Shown here piece by piece: positions 10,601-18,060 of a DNA stretch of 64,000 nucleotides (position 1 is its first letter; the number at the start of each line of letters is the position of its first letter). The notes below the pieces were generated by a model. It made no database searches and was not told the origin of the DNA. It saw nothing but the letters and a program-made list of their open reading frames with translations. Source of the DNA: Flexithrix dorotheae DSM 6795 (lineage in GTDB: Bacteria; Bacteroidota; Bacteroidia; Cytophagales; Flammeovirgaceae). The position numbers and the translations under genes were made by a program. The stretch lies in contig NZ_KB903444.1 of NCBI RefSeq assembly GCF_000379765.1, forward strand, positions 62,001-126,000, in the 5' to 3' direction.

Positions 10601-12232
10601 TACAATAAGGAAGGAAAAATTGTCAGTGCCGAAATTCTGGATAGGAATGGTCAGAATCCTAAAGCATCCATTTTATTCGATGATGTTGGAAATCGGTATG
10701 AAAAGGGATTATTTTTAGAAGATTCTACTGTTTTTGGAAATAATTTAGTTTTAAAAAACCCGCACGAAAAGGCATTTAATAATAGTATTTACATTGTAAA
10801 ATATAATGCTCAAAATAACCCTGTCTGGGCGAAAGCGATTGGAGGACCATTGGTTGGGGTAACTAGCTCTTTTGGGATAGATGCTTTGGGCAATATCTTA
10901 ATTGCAGGAAATTTTCATTCAGGCACACTTAATTTAGGTAATTCCAAGGTGCTGACAAATCACAAAAGAGATTATGATGTATTTCTAACAAAGATAGACT
11001 CACAAGGAGAAACTCTTTGGGCAAAAAGTTTTGAGGGAGATGGTTCTAATTATTGTAATTATTTATTGTTGGATGCTCAGGACAATATTTGGTTAACAGG
11101 AGAATTCTTCGGTGAATTTTTAAAAATTGATGAGAATAACATTCTGGAAAAAGATGAAAATTACGATGTATTTCTCGCTAAGCTTAATGCAGATGGTGAA
11201 GCATTATGGGCAAAAAGCTATGGAGGGAACAGTAAGGAAAGCAGGGGATATGGAATTTTTGCAGATGATGAAAAAAATATTTACCTGACTGGTGGGTTTG
11301 AGAATCATACTCTGGACTTTGGTGATTCTGTAATGCTTCATGCTTCTGGAAAAGAATGGATAGATGTATTTGTAGTGAAATTTTCCCCTAAAAAATCACT
11401 CAATAATGCACCGATCCTTCTAAAAGAGCAGGATACCCTATCGCTTCCAGTTGGTTTTGCTCAAAGTCAATTAAATCTATCAGAATTTTTTGAAGACATT
11501 GATGGTGACTCTATTCAATACAAGGTAAATCTTTCAGACTCATTGATTGTTGATTGGGTAATAGAAAATGGAGAACTCAAAATTATTGAAAAAAAACCTG
11601 GAAGTACTACCATTACAATTACGGCAGAGGATCCGTATGGAGGACTTTCAATTCTTTCTTTTCAGCTATATGTAAAGGCTGTAAATAAAGCTCCCTTACT
11701 TAGCAAACCTATTGAAAATCAATATTTTGAGGAAGGGTTTAAAAGAAAAAGAATTGATCTTAATGAGTATTTTTTTGATCCAGATGGAGATACCTTGTCT
11801 TTTGAATTACAAAGTTTGAACACTTCAGTGGTAAACGCAATTGATTCTTTATCCTTTGGTTTATTACTTGAAAGAGGAATTGGAGAAACAGGTATCTCAG
11901 TTATCGCTTCGGACCCTCAAGGAGATACAATAAGTACATTGTTTTACTTAATTGTCAATCCAATTCTGGGATTCCAAGATGATAAGTTATCACAGTTGGT
12001 TCACCTTTACCCCAATCCTGTGGAAACCAAATTTACGGTATATTCAAAGTTATTTAAAAAGGATTACCCCTCATTTCAATGTTTTAATGCTGTAGGTAAA
12101 CAAGTCAATTTTAAATTTATGACATCAGATGGATTAAATTACCATTTTAAATTTGAGCAATTGCCAAAAGGAGTTTATTCCCTGATAATCGAGATAAATG
12201 GGGAATACTTAATCAAACAATGGGTTAAGTAA
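4634..12232 (+). CDS. Giant secreted SBBP-type beta-propeller repeat protein with T9SS C-terminal signal
   Basis: A 2532-residue protein with an N-terminal signal peptide ending near FQVNIALAQ. It contains about 60-residue repeats with the core 'GNIYxTGxF...LDFG.G....DxFxAKYxxxGxxxWxK', typical of SBBP (seven-bladed beta-propeller) repeats. Four propeller blocks (about residues 40-490, 640-1105, 1260-1708, 1860-2255) are separated by three copies of a roughly 120-residue beta-sandwich-like module (starting near 493, 1112 and 1713; signature LGF....NR.IN...IRL..S.D). Two cadherin/Ig-like domains with DGD motifs follow (about 2257-2350 and 2352-2445). Residues about 2455-2532 are a type A T9SS sorting domain (YPNPVETKF...LPKGVYSLII). 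It is therefore probably exported and cell-surface anchored or released. The role is unknown; adhesion or binding is an inference. It stands alone, with no obvious operon partners. Confidence 0.85.
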   Translation: MKLKKYNLVIFKASDYFNTKTAGFLILFLFQVNIALAQYTTEWVRYPAGESNEYSKLVAVDIKNQTYIAGYYYSDTIKFSEDVYLINPDKEETYANKKNGFIAKYNQAGNIEWVKTFSGKYATEVIDMALDSKGDIYLTGIFTGDAFDFDNQIKLSGEPSLPSSNRNIFLLKLNSLGNVEWHKIIYGESNEYVNVLEISDHDNIFISGYFSSRQLNIGGEKILKQTVYTSGFIAKFDSDGKLTWTNEVNSASPMNAFYIAVDSDENVYWGGNKVGEDLYFNGKLQYENLNPYGFFLSEIKPDGTLSWVKTFNGNNSIYLNGIEVDIAGDMVLAGHFYSDEIDFGNGIKAIKPTIIDNSDLFLAKLNSKGDIKWANTYGEYVSEQFYGIDIDDELNIYLSGSFEDSIKFGNTIELVKSNLGISLFVVKLNEDGEAQWGMRNSGSRAEDLKVDSQKNIFVTGNFKTNLTGFGEGVIKSNEDREIFLAKLQAPQNSVLIHPLEEGLKNGNILAGEQEVGFLGFSLKTEGSSELKEIIVDANRHLNTDLENIRLVNSADNSLSSQDDNSLVAANIKVSGKQIFITELKEELSAGKNYFFVADISDEIYEGTPDISFSLNHEGVTVSNGFVYPKTVNGEHYKFTNFVENENGYYPVIAKSFPNLGHQLGEAINVDPDGNIIIAGKFQNKELILSNTVRVENPNPVFTHYSIFVAKFDKYLNPLWVTAYSATETPTVKTDASGNIYLTGEIQHGEFKGIGEENFTDPPNRSRVFIAKLNPDGITQWVNYPTGNFGWVRKGLAVSQAGDVFVSGNFYSEVDFGDGIKLSEPIENDNYTVIAKLNSEGKPQWAKAVKGSSYDFLESIAIDSHNNVFLTGWYDSPELDFGDGKILTSVGGKDIFIAAYDNNGNLKWAKNAGSPKDDIGRSVTTDILGNVYVTGTIPYQTLTYNSMVIDFGNSVRLKYRTGMLGTRNMFVVKYNPNGEAQWMRAIFGDIKGNAIKTDQLGNLFVAGHSGVGKINFNNTIIKSPLGTSDVSFLLKYNKNGEENWATLFGGGDYDEIASIDLDPEGNIYSTGHFEGKALYVNDSLKLDNYSTYGSKKDLFFIKYAQEADNTSIKQIGDDIAQNPLSPKLKNPVLLGFTIFPNGSTKFENISIHANRPINGHLINFRLVSSTDQQYNTNGDNHEYILNSIISEKTLSFTGLDEIITENKSYFLIADVSEDVDENTEPIQFSFDKPDIALSSGLVQTQKIESIKYNFAEDIHLPSPKVTWAQPIISQASDFITKITTDREKFIYATGFFYSDTIKFTDSVYLTDNSQNSQLFIVKYHTDGNALWARKIIGEGTNFTKDIVTDGKGNIFVTGKFYGDFLDFGDGKVIQGNEKGSLFIAKYSFDGKIIWAKTTQGNSISEGESVCIDFQGNVSLLGKFKGAKLDWADGNILENSDPTESSSDIFIAQFTGDGNLVWQKSFKGEKADEVEAIKTDPNGFLYVTGSFESSTLEIEPNEFIHNPTQKQPFLLKLDDKGHLVWKKKIAGDSTNLHAMEVGSNGEIYLAGEFNEMIEFGDGIRLSYDSNDKVDAFVAKFDSEGKSLWAKAFAGDDYDHIYSISIDHLNDIYLAGSFVSKSLEIGNGISLESKGDFDIFLTKLTQEGQVNWVTSIGDKGWDNFPYTTVDHDLNVYLTGFYDSETLEIGDSISLIKQNIDESFIAKFGQPLLSINLSKVQNGIVKNLIQRENKNNAAVLGFSLKPTSTTTLNEIRFGLNREINAEFSLIRLIGSADDDFETQEDNQVISSNFIIEGNEIIFGGLEQKLLGSNNFFLVVDIKDDLDPRTPDIQFSLNEKNIKVSTGKVNPGKIQSKLYCLVNASEYHPVWARSARGKHFDAGERIIKDRQGNIYVAGTFASDSLVFTNEKFLLNAYRGSDFPTLEVFLAKYSPSGELLWIRSASGLDSESIIDLQLDEQENIRMEGASNSDQLDFGSSQVLTKVSDYDYFEAIYNKEGKIVSAEILDRNGQNPKASILFDDVGNRYEKGLFLEDSTVFGNNLVLKNPHEKAFNNSIYIVKYNAQNNPVWAKAIGGPLVGVTSSFGIDALGNILIAGNFHSGTLNLGNSKVLTNHKRDYDVFLTKIDSQGETLWAKSFEGDGSNYCNYLLLDAQDNIWLTGEFFGEFLKIDENNILEKDENYDVFLAKLNADGEALWAKSYGGNSKESRGYGIFADDEKNIYLTGGFENHTLDFGDSVMLHASGKEWIDVFVVKFSPKKSLNNAPILLKEQDTLSLPVGFAQSQLNLSEFFEDIDGDSIQYKVNLSDSLIVDWVIENGELKIIEKKPGSTTITITAEDPYGGLSILSFQLYVKAVNKAPLLSKPIENQYFEEGFKRKRIDLNEYFFDPDGDTLSFELQSLNTSVVNAIDSLSFGLLLERGIGETGISVIASDPQGDTISTLFYLIVNPILGFQDDKLSQLVHLYPNPVETKFTVYSKLFKKDYPSFQCFNAVGKQVNFKFMTSDGLNYHFKFEQLPKGVYSLIIEINGEYLIKQWVK

Positions 12233-12296
12233 TTTTAATATGAGAAAATGGTAGTAAAGGACAAAATATTATTAATTCATTCTCAAAATATTTACG

Positions 12297-12304
12297 TATT
12301 TTTG
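12297..12304 (+). promoter_or_regulatory. Putative -7 element of the metal-efflux operon
   Basis: TATTTTTG is an exact match to the Bacteroidota -7 consensus TAnnTTTG. It ends 6 bases before the ATG at 12311, so the transcript would be leaderless or nearly so. No TTG -33 element at the usual spacing was seen. Confidence 0.4.
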
Positions 12305-12310
12305 CTTTGA

Positions 12311-12733
12311 ATGAAAAAAATACTATCCATATTCCTCACTTTTTTATTGCTGATTAGTCAGGTTGGGCTGACTATGGCTACTCACTATTGTGCGGGAGAG
12401 GCGGTGGAGAGCCAGCTTATGCTGGTTGCTGGACATATTGGTTGTGGAATGGAGGAGGATATTAAAGAGGATTGTGAAAATTTGCCTGCAGCTCAGGTCT
12501 TACAAGCTCAATCCTGCTGTGATAGCGATTTTCAGGTATTTCAAAATGATGAGGATTTAGATCATGCTAAATCTAAAATTAATCTGAATCTATCCATTTC
12601 CATCATTTTCATTCAGTCTTTTTATGCTGCCTTTATTTCTGCTGAGGAGCAGGTTTTTTACCAACCGGATTATCCATCACCTCCACGGCTCAAGCAGGAT
12701 TTTCAGGTACTCTTTCAGACTTTCTTAATTTGA
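12311..12733 (+). CDS. HYC_CC_PP family protein
   Basis: A 140-residue small exported protein. The N-terminus is a signal peptide (MKKILSIFLTFLLLIS). It contains the three signatures that name the family: H25-Y26-C27 just after the signal peptide, a C69-C70 pair, and P124-P125 near the C-terminus, with a hydrophobic stretch at about residues 92-110. Members of this Bacteroidota family lie next to heavy-metal RND efflux genes. The Cys and His residues suggest metal binding, which is an inference. It is the first gene of the efflux cluster, about 120 bp upstream of the CusA-like gene. Confidence 0.82.
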   Translation: MKKILSIFLTFLLLISQVGLTMATHYCAGEAVESQLMLVAGHIGCGMEEDIKEDCENLPAAQVLQAQSCCDSDFQVFQNDEDLDHAKSKINLNLSISIIFIQSFYAAFISAEEQVFYQPDYPSPPRLKQDFQVLFQTFLI

Positions 12734-12851
12734 TTTTTTGAAATATTGAATTGCTGTTTTCCATTTTTTCGGATATGGAATGACAGGAATATTGACTATT
12801 CATTTGGCTCTTTGAGTCATTTTTGAGGACTTTATTTCAATAAATCAAAAG

Positions 12852-15800
12852 ATGTTAAATCAAATTATTCGATACTTCCTGGAGAATAAGCTGGTGACTG
12901 TGCTTATTCTGCTGGGATTTGTAGCATGGGGAATTACCACTGCCCCCTTTGACTGGAAATTGGGAAATATTCCCTCCGATCCTGTACCAGTGGATGCCAT
13001 TCCTGATATTGGGGAAAACCAGCAAATTGTGTTTACCCCCTGGTCAGGAAGGTCTCCACAAGATATTGAAGACCAGATTTCTTATCCTTTAACAACGTAT
13101 CTATTAGGAATCCCTGGAGTGAAATCTATCCGGAGTTCTTCTATTTTTGGCTTTTCCAGTATCTATATCATCTTCAATGAAGATGTGGAATTTTACTGGT
13201 CCAGGTCGCGAATTCTGGAAAAACTAAATTCCCTTCCTTCAGGACTTTTACCAGAAGATGTCCAACCTGCTCTAGGACCGGATGCTACAGCATTAGGACA
13301 AGTATTCTGGTATACAATAGAAGGGCGGGATACTGAAGGAAACCCAACAGGTGGTTGGGATTTACACGAAATCAGGACAACACAGGATTTTTATATTAAA
13401 TATGGCCTGAATGCAGTGGAAGGGGTTTCCGAAGTAGCGAGTATTGGAGGTTTTGTGCAGGAATATCAAATTGATGTGAATCCTGATGCCTTAAAGGCTT
13501 ATGACATCCCATTGCCAAAAGTCATGCAGGCAGTAAAAAATGCAAACCGGGATGTTGGAGCTAAAACTGTGGAGATCAATCAGGCTGAATATCTGGTGCG
13601 TGGGCTGGGGTATATAAAAAAAGTAGAAGATATTGAAAAGGCAGTAGTGGCAGTGCAGGATAATGTCCCTGTAAGAATTAAGGATATTGGAGTGGTTTCG
13701 CTTGGTCCGGCAACCCGAAGAGGCCTTTTGGATAAAGGAGGGACTGAGGTAGTAGGAGGGGTGGTAGTAGCCAGATATGGTGCTAATCCACTGGAAGTAA
13801 TTAATAACATTAAAGCTAAAATAAAGGAAATTACTCCAGGATTACCCCAAAAAACACTGGCCAATGGCAAAGTGAGCCAGTTGACCATTGTGCCATTTTA
13901 TGATAGATCAGGATTGATTTACGAAACGCTCGGCACTTTGGAGGAAGCACTGTCTCTGGAAATATTAATTTCTATTCTGGTAGTGATAGTGATGGTGTAT
14001 AATTTAAGGGCCTCCTTGCTCATTTCCAGTATTCTGCCTATTGCAGTATTAATGGTATTTATTGCCATGCGCTATTTCGGTGTGGACGCCAATATTGTTG
14101 CACTTTCCGGAATTGCTATTGCCATTGGTACTATGGTAGATTTAGGGATAATTTTATCGGAAAATATTATCAAACATGTGGAGGAAGCTCCTCCTGATCA
14201 AAAGCTAATAGAGACTATTTACAATGGTGCTGTGGAAGTGGCCACTGCTATTCTAACTGCAGTATCCACCACTATTGTGAGTTTTATCCCGGTTTTTACT
14301 ATGGAAGCCGCAGAAGGAAAATTATTTGGGCCGCTGGCTTTTACCAAGACCTTTGCCCTGATAGCGGCTCTTTTGGTTACTTTGCTTATTTTGCCAGCTC
14401 TGGCACATTGGTTTTTTGGACTAAAAATTAAAAATAAAAACCAAAGTAGGTGGATCAACTTTGCATTAATCATTATTGGTTTTGTCAGCATTTTATTAAA
14501 CCATATCTGGGCTGGGAGTTTGCTCATATTATTCGGTATTGCAGCTATATTGAAGAATAAATTTCCAGAAAACAATGGAGATAGAATATGGTATTTAAAA
14601 TTTCTAACCAGCGCAAATCTAATTATTGCAGTGCTGGGTATCACCTGGTTGCTGGCCAGGTATTGGCTTCCATTGGGGGCAGGAAATAGTCTATTCCTGA
14701 ATGTGTTATTCGTAGCATTGCTGTTGGGTGTAATATTAGGGTCATTTACCCTTTTAGAGCATTATTATAAATCCATATTGCAATGGTGTCTTGATCACAA
14801 GGCAAAATTCCTACTCATTCCTTCCTGTTTAATTTTACTTGGTGCTAATATCTGGTTAGGATTTAATGTAGTTTTCGGATTTATGGCCAATGGATTTGAT
14901 TCCATAGACTTTAATGTTCAAACTACGAAATTCTGGTCTGGATTAAGTCATACCTTTCCAGGTATTGGGGAAGAATTTATGCCCTCACTTGATGAAGGAA
15001 GCTTCCTGCTGATGCCTACTGCCATGCCACATTCCGGAATAGCTTATAACCGAAAAGTAGCCGCTCAACTGGATATGTTGGTGGCCAGTATTCCTGAGGT
15101 GGATTTAGTTGTAGGTAAATTGGGAAGGGTAGAATCCGCATTGGACCCGGCTCCAATTTCCATGTTTGAGAATATAATCAATTATAAACCTGAATATATA
15201 CTCGATACAAAAGGGCATCGTGTGCGATTTAAAGTTGATCGAAAGGATCGATTTATTCTCCGATCAAAAGATAGTCTTTCAAACGAAGAGGCGATTCAAC
15301 AGGGAATAACACTGGAACAACTCATACCCGATGATAATGGCAACTACTTTCGTAACTGGCGTGCTCATATTCAGTCACCGGATGATATTTGGAATGAAGT
15401 CGTACAGGTAACTAAAATTCCCGGTGTTACATCTGCCCCAAAGCTACAGCCTATTGAAACCAGATTAGTCATGCTGCAAACAGGCATGCGGGCTCCTATG
15501 GGGATTAAGGTTTATGGTCCTGATCTTCAAACTATTGAGCAAATTGGGCTACAGTTGGAAGAGGTACTTAAAAGTGTCCCTTCGGTAAAATCTGAGGCTG
15601 TTTTTGCCGATCGAATAGTTGGAAAGCCCTATCTGCATCTCAATATCAACAGGGATGAAATTTCCCGGTTTGGACTCAATGTGGAAGATGTGCAGCAAAC
15701 CATTGAAACCGCTATTGGAGGCATGAAAATTACATCAACCGTGGAAGGAAGAGAGCGGTTTCCGGTTCGTGTCCGTTATCCCAGAGAGCTTCGGGATGAT

Positions 15801-16673
15801 CCTGAAACTTTGGGCAAAATATTAATTTCTACACCTACAGGCGCCCAGATACCCCTGACTCAGGTGATTGATTTCGAATATGTTCGAGGTCCACAGGCCA
15901 TTAAGAGTGAGGATACTTTTTTAGTAGGTTATGTCTTGTTTGATAAGAAAGAAAATTTTGCTGAAGTGGAAGTAGTGAATGATGCCCAGGAGGCTATTAA
16001 AGCAAAAATTGAAGCCGGTGAAATAACCATTCCTGCAGGAGTGAGCTATAAGTTCTCTGGCAGTTATGAAAACCAGGTGAGGGCTGAAAAAAGGCTTTCT
16101 TTAATAGTTCCTCTGGTTTTAGGTATCGTTTTCCTGATTTTGTATTTCCAGTTTAAATCTGTGTCTACCTCACTAATGGTATTCACCGGAATTGCCATGG
16201 CTTTTAGTGGAGGTTTTATCATGCTCTGGCTTTATGGACAGGAATGGTTTGCCAATTTCTCCTTTTTAGGGACTAATCTTCGGGATTTATTTCAGATGCA
16301 TACCATTAATCTAAGTGTGGCGGTCTGGGTAGGTTTTATTGCTTTGTTTGGAATTGCAACTGATGATGGGGTACTAATAGCCACTTACCTCGATCAAAGT
16401 TTTAAAAGAAATCAGCCTGCGACCATTCAGGAGGTCAGACAGGCAGTTCTGGAAGCAGGACTTCGCAGGATAAAACCGGCCCTTATGACTGTATCTACCA
16501 CCATGATCGCCCTGCTGCCAGTTTTAACTTCTACCGGCAGAGGTTCAGATATTATGATTCCAATGGCCATTCCATCATTTGGAGGGATGGCATTTGCACT
16601 GGTGAGTATTTTTATTGTACCGGTACTTTACAGCTTTAGAGAAGAAAGAAAGATTAAAAGAAAACAATCATGA
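12852..16673 (+). CDS. cusA: CusA/CzcA-family heavy-metal efflux RND pump
   Basis: A 1273-residue inner-membrane RND transporter that exports metal ions (Cu(I)/Ag(I) or divalent metals) through a tripartite complex by proton exchange. Visible family motifs are the N-terminal TM followed by PVDAIPDIGENQQ and GRSPQDIEDQI, the TM4 motif GTMVDLGIILSENI with the proton-relay Asp, the second half with FMPSLDEGSFLLMPT, and the C-terminal TM block with FGIATDDGVLIATYL. It is about 200 residues longer than E. coli CusA. The extra sequence lies after the first TM bundle (about residues 525-700) and carries several added hydrophobic segments. It overlaps the following TolC gene by ATGA, so the two are translationally coupled. 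Metal specificity cannot be fixed; copper/silver is favoured by the Met/Cys-rich adaptor downstream. Confidence 0.92.
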   Translation: MLNQIIRYFLENKLVTVLILLGFVAWGITTAPFDWKLGNIPSDPVPVDAIPDIGENQQIVFTPWSGRSPQDIEDQISYPLTTYLLGIPGVKSIRSSSIFGFSSIYIIFNEDVEFYWSRSRILEKLNSLPSGLLPEDVQPALGPDATALGQVFWYTIEGRDTEGNPTGGWDLHEIRTTQDFYIKYGLNAVEGVSEVASIGGFVQEYQIDVNPDALKAYDIPLPKVMQAVKNANRDVGAKTVEINQAEYLVRGLGYIKKVEDIEKAVVAVQDNVPVRIKDIGVVSLGPATRRGLLDKGGTEVVGGVVVARYGANPLEVINNIKAKIKEITPGLPQKTLANGKVSQLTIVPFYDRSGLIYETLGTLEEALSLEILISILVVIVMVYNLRASLLISSILPIAVLMVFIAMRYFGVDANIVALSGIAIAIGTMVDLGIILSENIIKHVEEAPPDQKLIETIYNGAVEVATAILTAVSTTIVSFIPVFTMEAAEGKLFGPLAFTKTFALIAALLVTLLILPALAHWFFGLKIKNKNQSRWINFALIIIGFVSILLNHIWAGSLLILFGIAAILKNKFPENNGDRIWYLKFLTSANLIIAVLGITWLLARYWLPLGAGNSLFLNVLFVALLLGVILGSFTLLEHYYKSILQWCLDHKAKFLLIPSCLILLGANIWLGFNVVFGFMANGFDSIDFNVQTTKFWSGLSHTFPGIGEEFMPSLDEGSFLLMPTAMPHSGIAYNRKVAAQLDMLVASIPEVDLVVGKLGRVESALDPAPISMFENIINYKPEYILDTKGHRVRFKVDRKDRFILRSKDSLSNEEAIQQGITLEQLIPDDNGNYFRNWRAHIQSPDDIWNEVVQVTKIPGVTSAPKLQPIETRLVMLQTGMRAPMGIKVYGPDLQTIEQIGLQLEEVLKSVPSVKSEAVFADRIVGKPYLHLNINRDEISRFGLNVEDVQQTIETAIGGMKITSTVEGRERFPVRVRYPRELRDDPETLGKILISTPTGAQIPLTQVIDFEYVRGPQAIKSEDTFLVGYVLFDKKENFAEVEVVNDAQEAIKAKIEAGEITIPAGVSYKFSGSYENQVRAEKRLSLIVPLVLGIVFLILYFQFKSVSTSLMVFTGIAMAFSGGFIMLWLYGQEWFANFSFLGTNLRDLFQMHTINLSVAVWVGFIALFGIATDDGVLIATYLDQSFKRNQPATIQEVRQAVLEAGLRRIKPALMTVSTTMIALLPVLTSTGRGSDIMIPMAIPSFGGMAFALVSIFIVPVLYSFREERKIKRKQS

Positions 16674-17911
16674 AAATAAGATTAATATTTATTTTGCTTC
16701 TTTTTCAAATCAGTAATCAGGGAAAATCTCAAATTTTAAAGGATTATCTTCAAACTGCAGCGAAAAACAATCCAGGATTAAATGCAAAATACAAGGAATT
16801 TGAAGCGGCCCTTCAGGTTGTACCTCAGGTAAATGCATTGGCAGATCCGACCTTTTCCCTTGGATATTTTGTTTCCCCTGTAGAAACAAGAGTAGGCCCT
16901 CAGCGAGCCAGATTTTCCCTTTCCCAGATGTTTCCATGGTTTGGTACCCTGGAGGCCCGGGAAAATGCAGCAGCTATGATGGCTCAGGCCAAATATCAAT
17001 CTTTCTTGGATTATAAAAACCAATTGTTTTATCAGGTGGCGGCCGCTTATTATCCGATGGAGGAATTGCAGCAGTTAATTCGTCTCGAAGAGGAAAATTT
17101 ACAAATTCTGGAAACATACAAAGCCATTGCTACTTCCAAATTTGAAAACGGAACCGGAGCCATGGTGGATGTACTCAGAGTTGATTTAATGATCAATGAT
17201 TCTAAAACAAATTTAAAAATTCTAAAAGGTAAGTATCCATCCTTATTGAGTTCATTCAATGCACTTTTAAACAAAGATTCCGGTGAAGAAGCTATTATTA
17301 GTGACTCAGTGATCTTTGAGCCCATTCCGTTGAATTACAGGAAAGATTCTTTACTCTATGATCATCCTTTGTTAACTGAACTTGACAGGAAAATAAAATC
17401 AAGCGAGGCCCGGGAATTATCTGCCAACTTACAAGCCCGACCTAAATTTGGAGTTGGCCTGGATTACGTCCTGGTAGATAAAAGGAGTGATATGGAAGTT
17501 CCTGACAATGGGAAAAATATATTGATGCCTATGATTTCCGTAAGCATTCCCATTTTTCAACAAAAAAATAAAAGTGCCCGGGTTGAAGAGCAACTCATGC
17601 AGGAAAGCTATACTTTGCAAAAAAAGGAAGTATCCAATGTGCTGATAGCCAATTACGAATTGAGTACTTATGAACTGAACCAGCAACAGGAGTTTATTCT
17701 GTTGTACCAAAAACAGACCAGGGAAACAAAGCAGGTGCTGAATTTACTCTTTTCTGCTTATAGTAATACCGGAAAGGAATTTGAAGAAGTTTTGCGGATG
17801 CAGCAACAATTGCTAAAGTATGAACAGATGAAAATATCCGCCATTACAAAATATAAAACCGGTGTGGCTAAAATTGATTATCTCACTTCTAAAACCCTTC
17901 AAACAAACTAA
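16670..17911 (+). CDS. TolC-family outer-membrane efflux protein
   Basis: A 413-residue protein with a signal peptide (ends near GKSQ) and two helical OEP-type repeats, for example LKDYLQTAAKNNPGLNAKYKEFEAALQ at the N-terminus and YELSTYELNQQQEFILLYQKQ in the second half. It forms the outer-membrane channel of the tripartite metal pump. The ATG overlaps the stop of the CusA-like gene (ATGA). The family usually has about 410-480 residues, so it is full length. Confidence 0.9.
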   Translation: MKIRLIFILLLFQISNQGKSQILKDYLQTAAKNNPGLNAKYKEFEAALQVVPQVNALADPTFSLGYFVSPVETRVGPQRARFSLSQMFPWFGTLEARENAAAMMAQAKYQSFLDYKNQLFYQVAAAYYPMEELQQLIRLEEENLQILETYKAIATSKFENGTGAMVDVLRVDLMINDSKTNLKILKGKYPSLLSSFNALLNKDSGEEAIISDSVIFEPIPLNYRKDSLLYDHPLLTELDRKIKSSEARELSANLQARPKFGVGLDYVLVDKRSDMEVPDNGKNILMPMISVSIPIFQQKNKSARVEEQLMQESYTLQKKEVSNVLIANYELSTYELNQQQEFILLYQKQTRETKQVLNLLFSAYSNTGKEFEEVLRMQQQLLKYEQMKISAITKYKTGVAKIDYLTSKTLQTN

Positions 17912-18060
17912 AATGAGATGAAATATCCATTTACTTTCCACAAAAACGCAGCTATACCTGGGACTTTTCATTGGTATTCAGTTGCTGGAATGACCTGGAA
18001 AGTTTCTATGGAAATCATTTACATAAGGTTGGAAAGACATAAAGATAATTTTTAAATAAA

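Noticed and set aside
17918-18055. A 45-codon plus-strand frame between the TolC and CusB genes (begins MKYPFTFHKNAAIPG).
   Set aside because: No signal peptide, TM helix or family pattern; composition is not convincing. It might be a small gene but cannot be supported.
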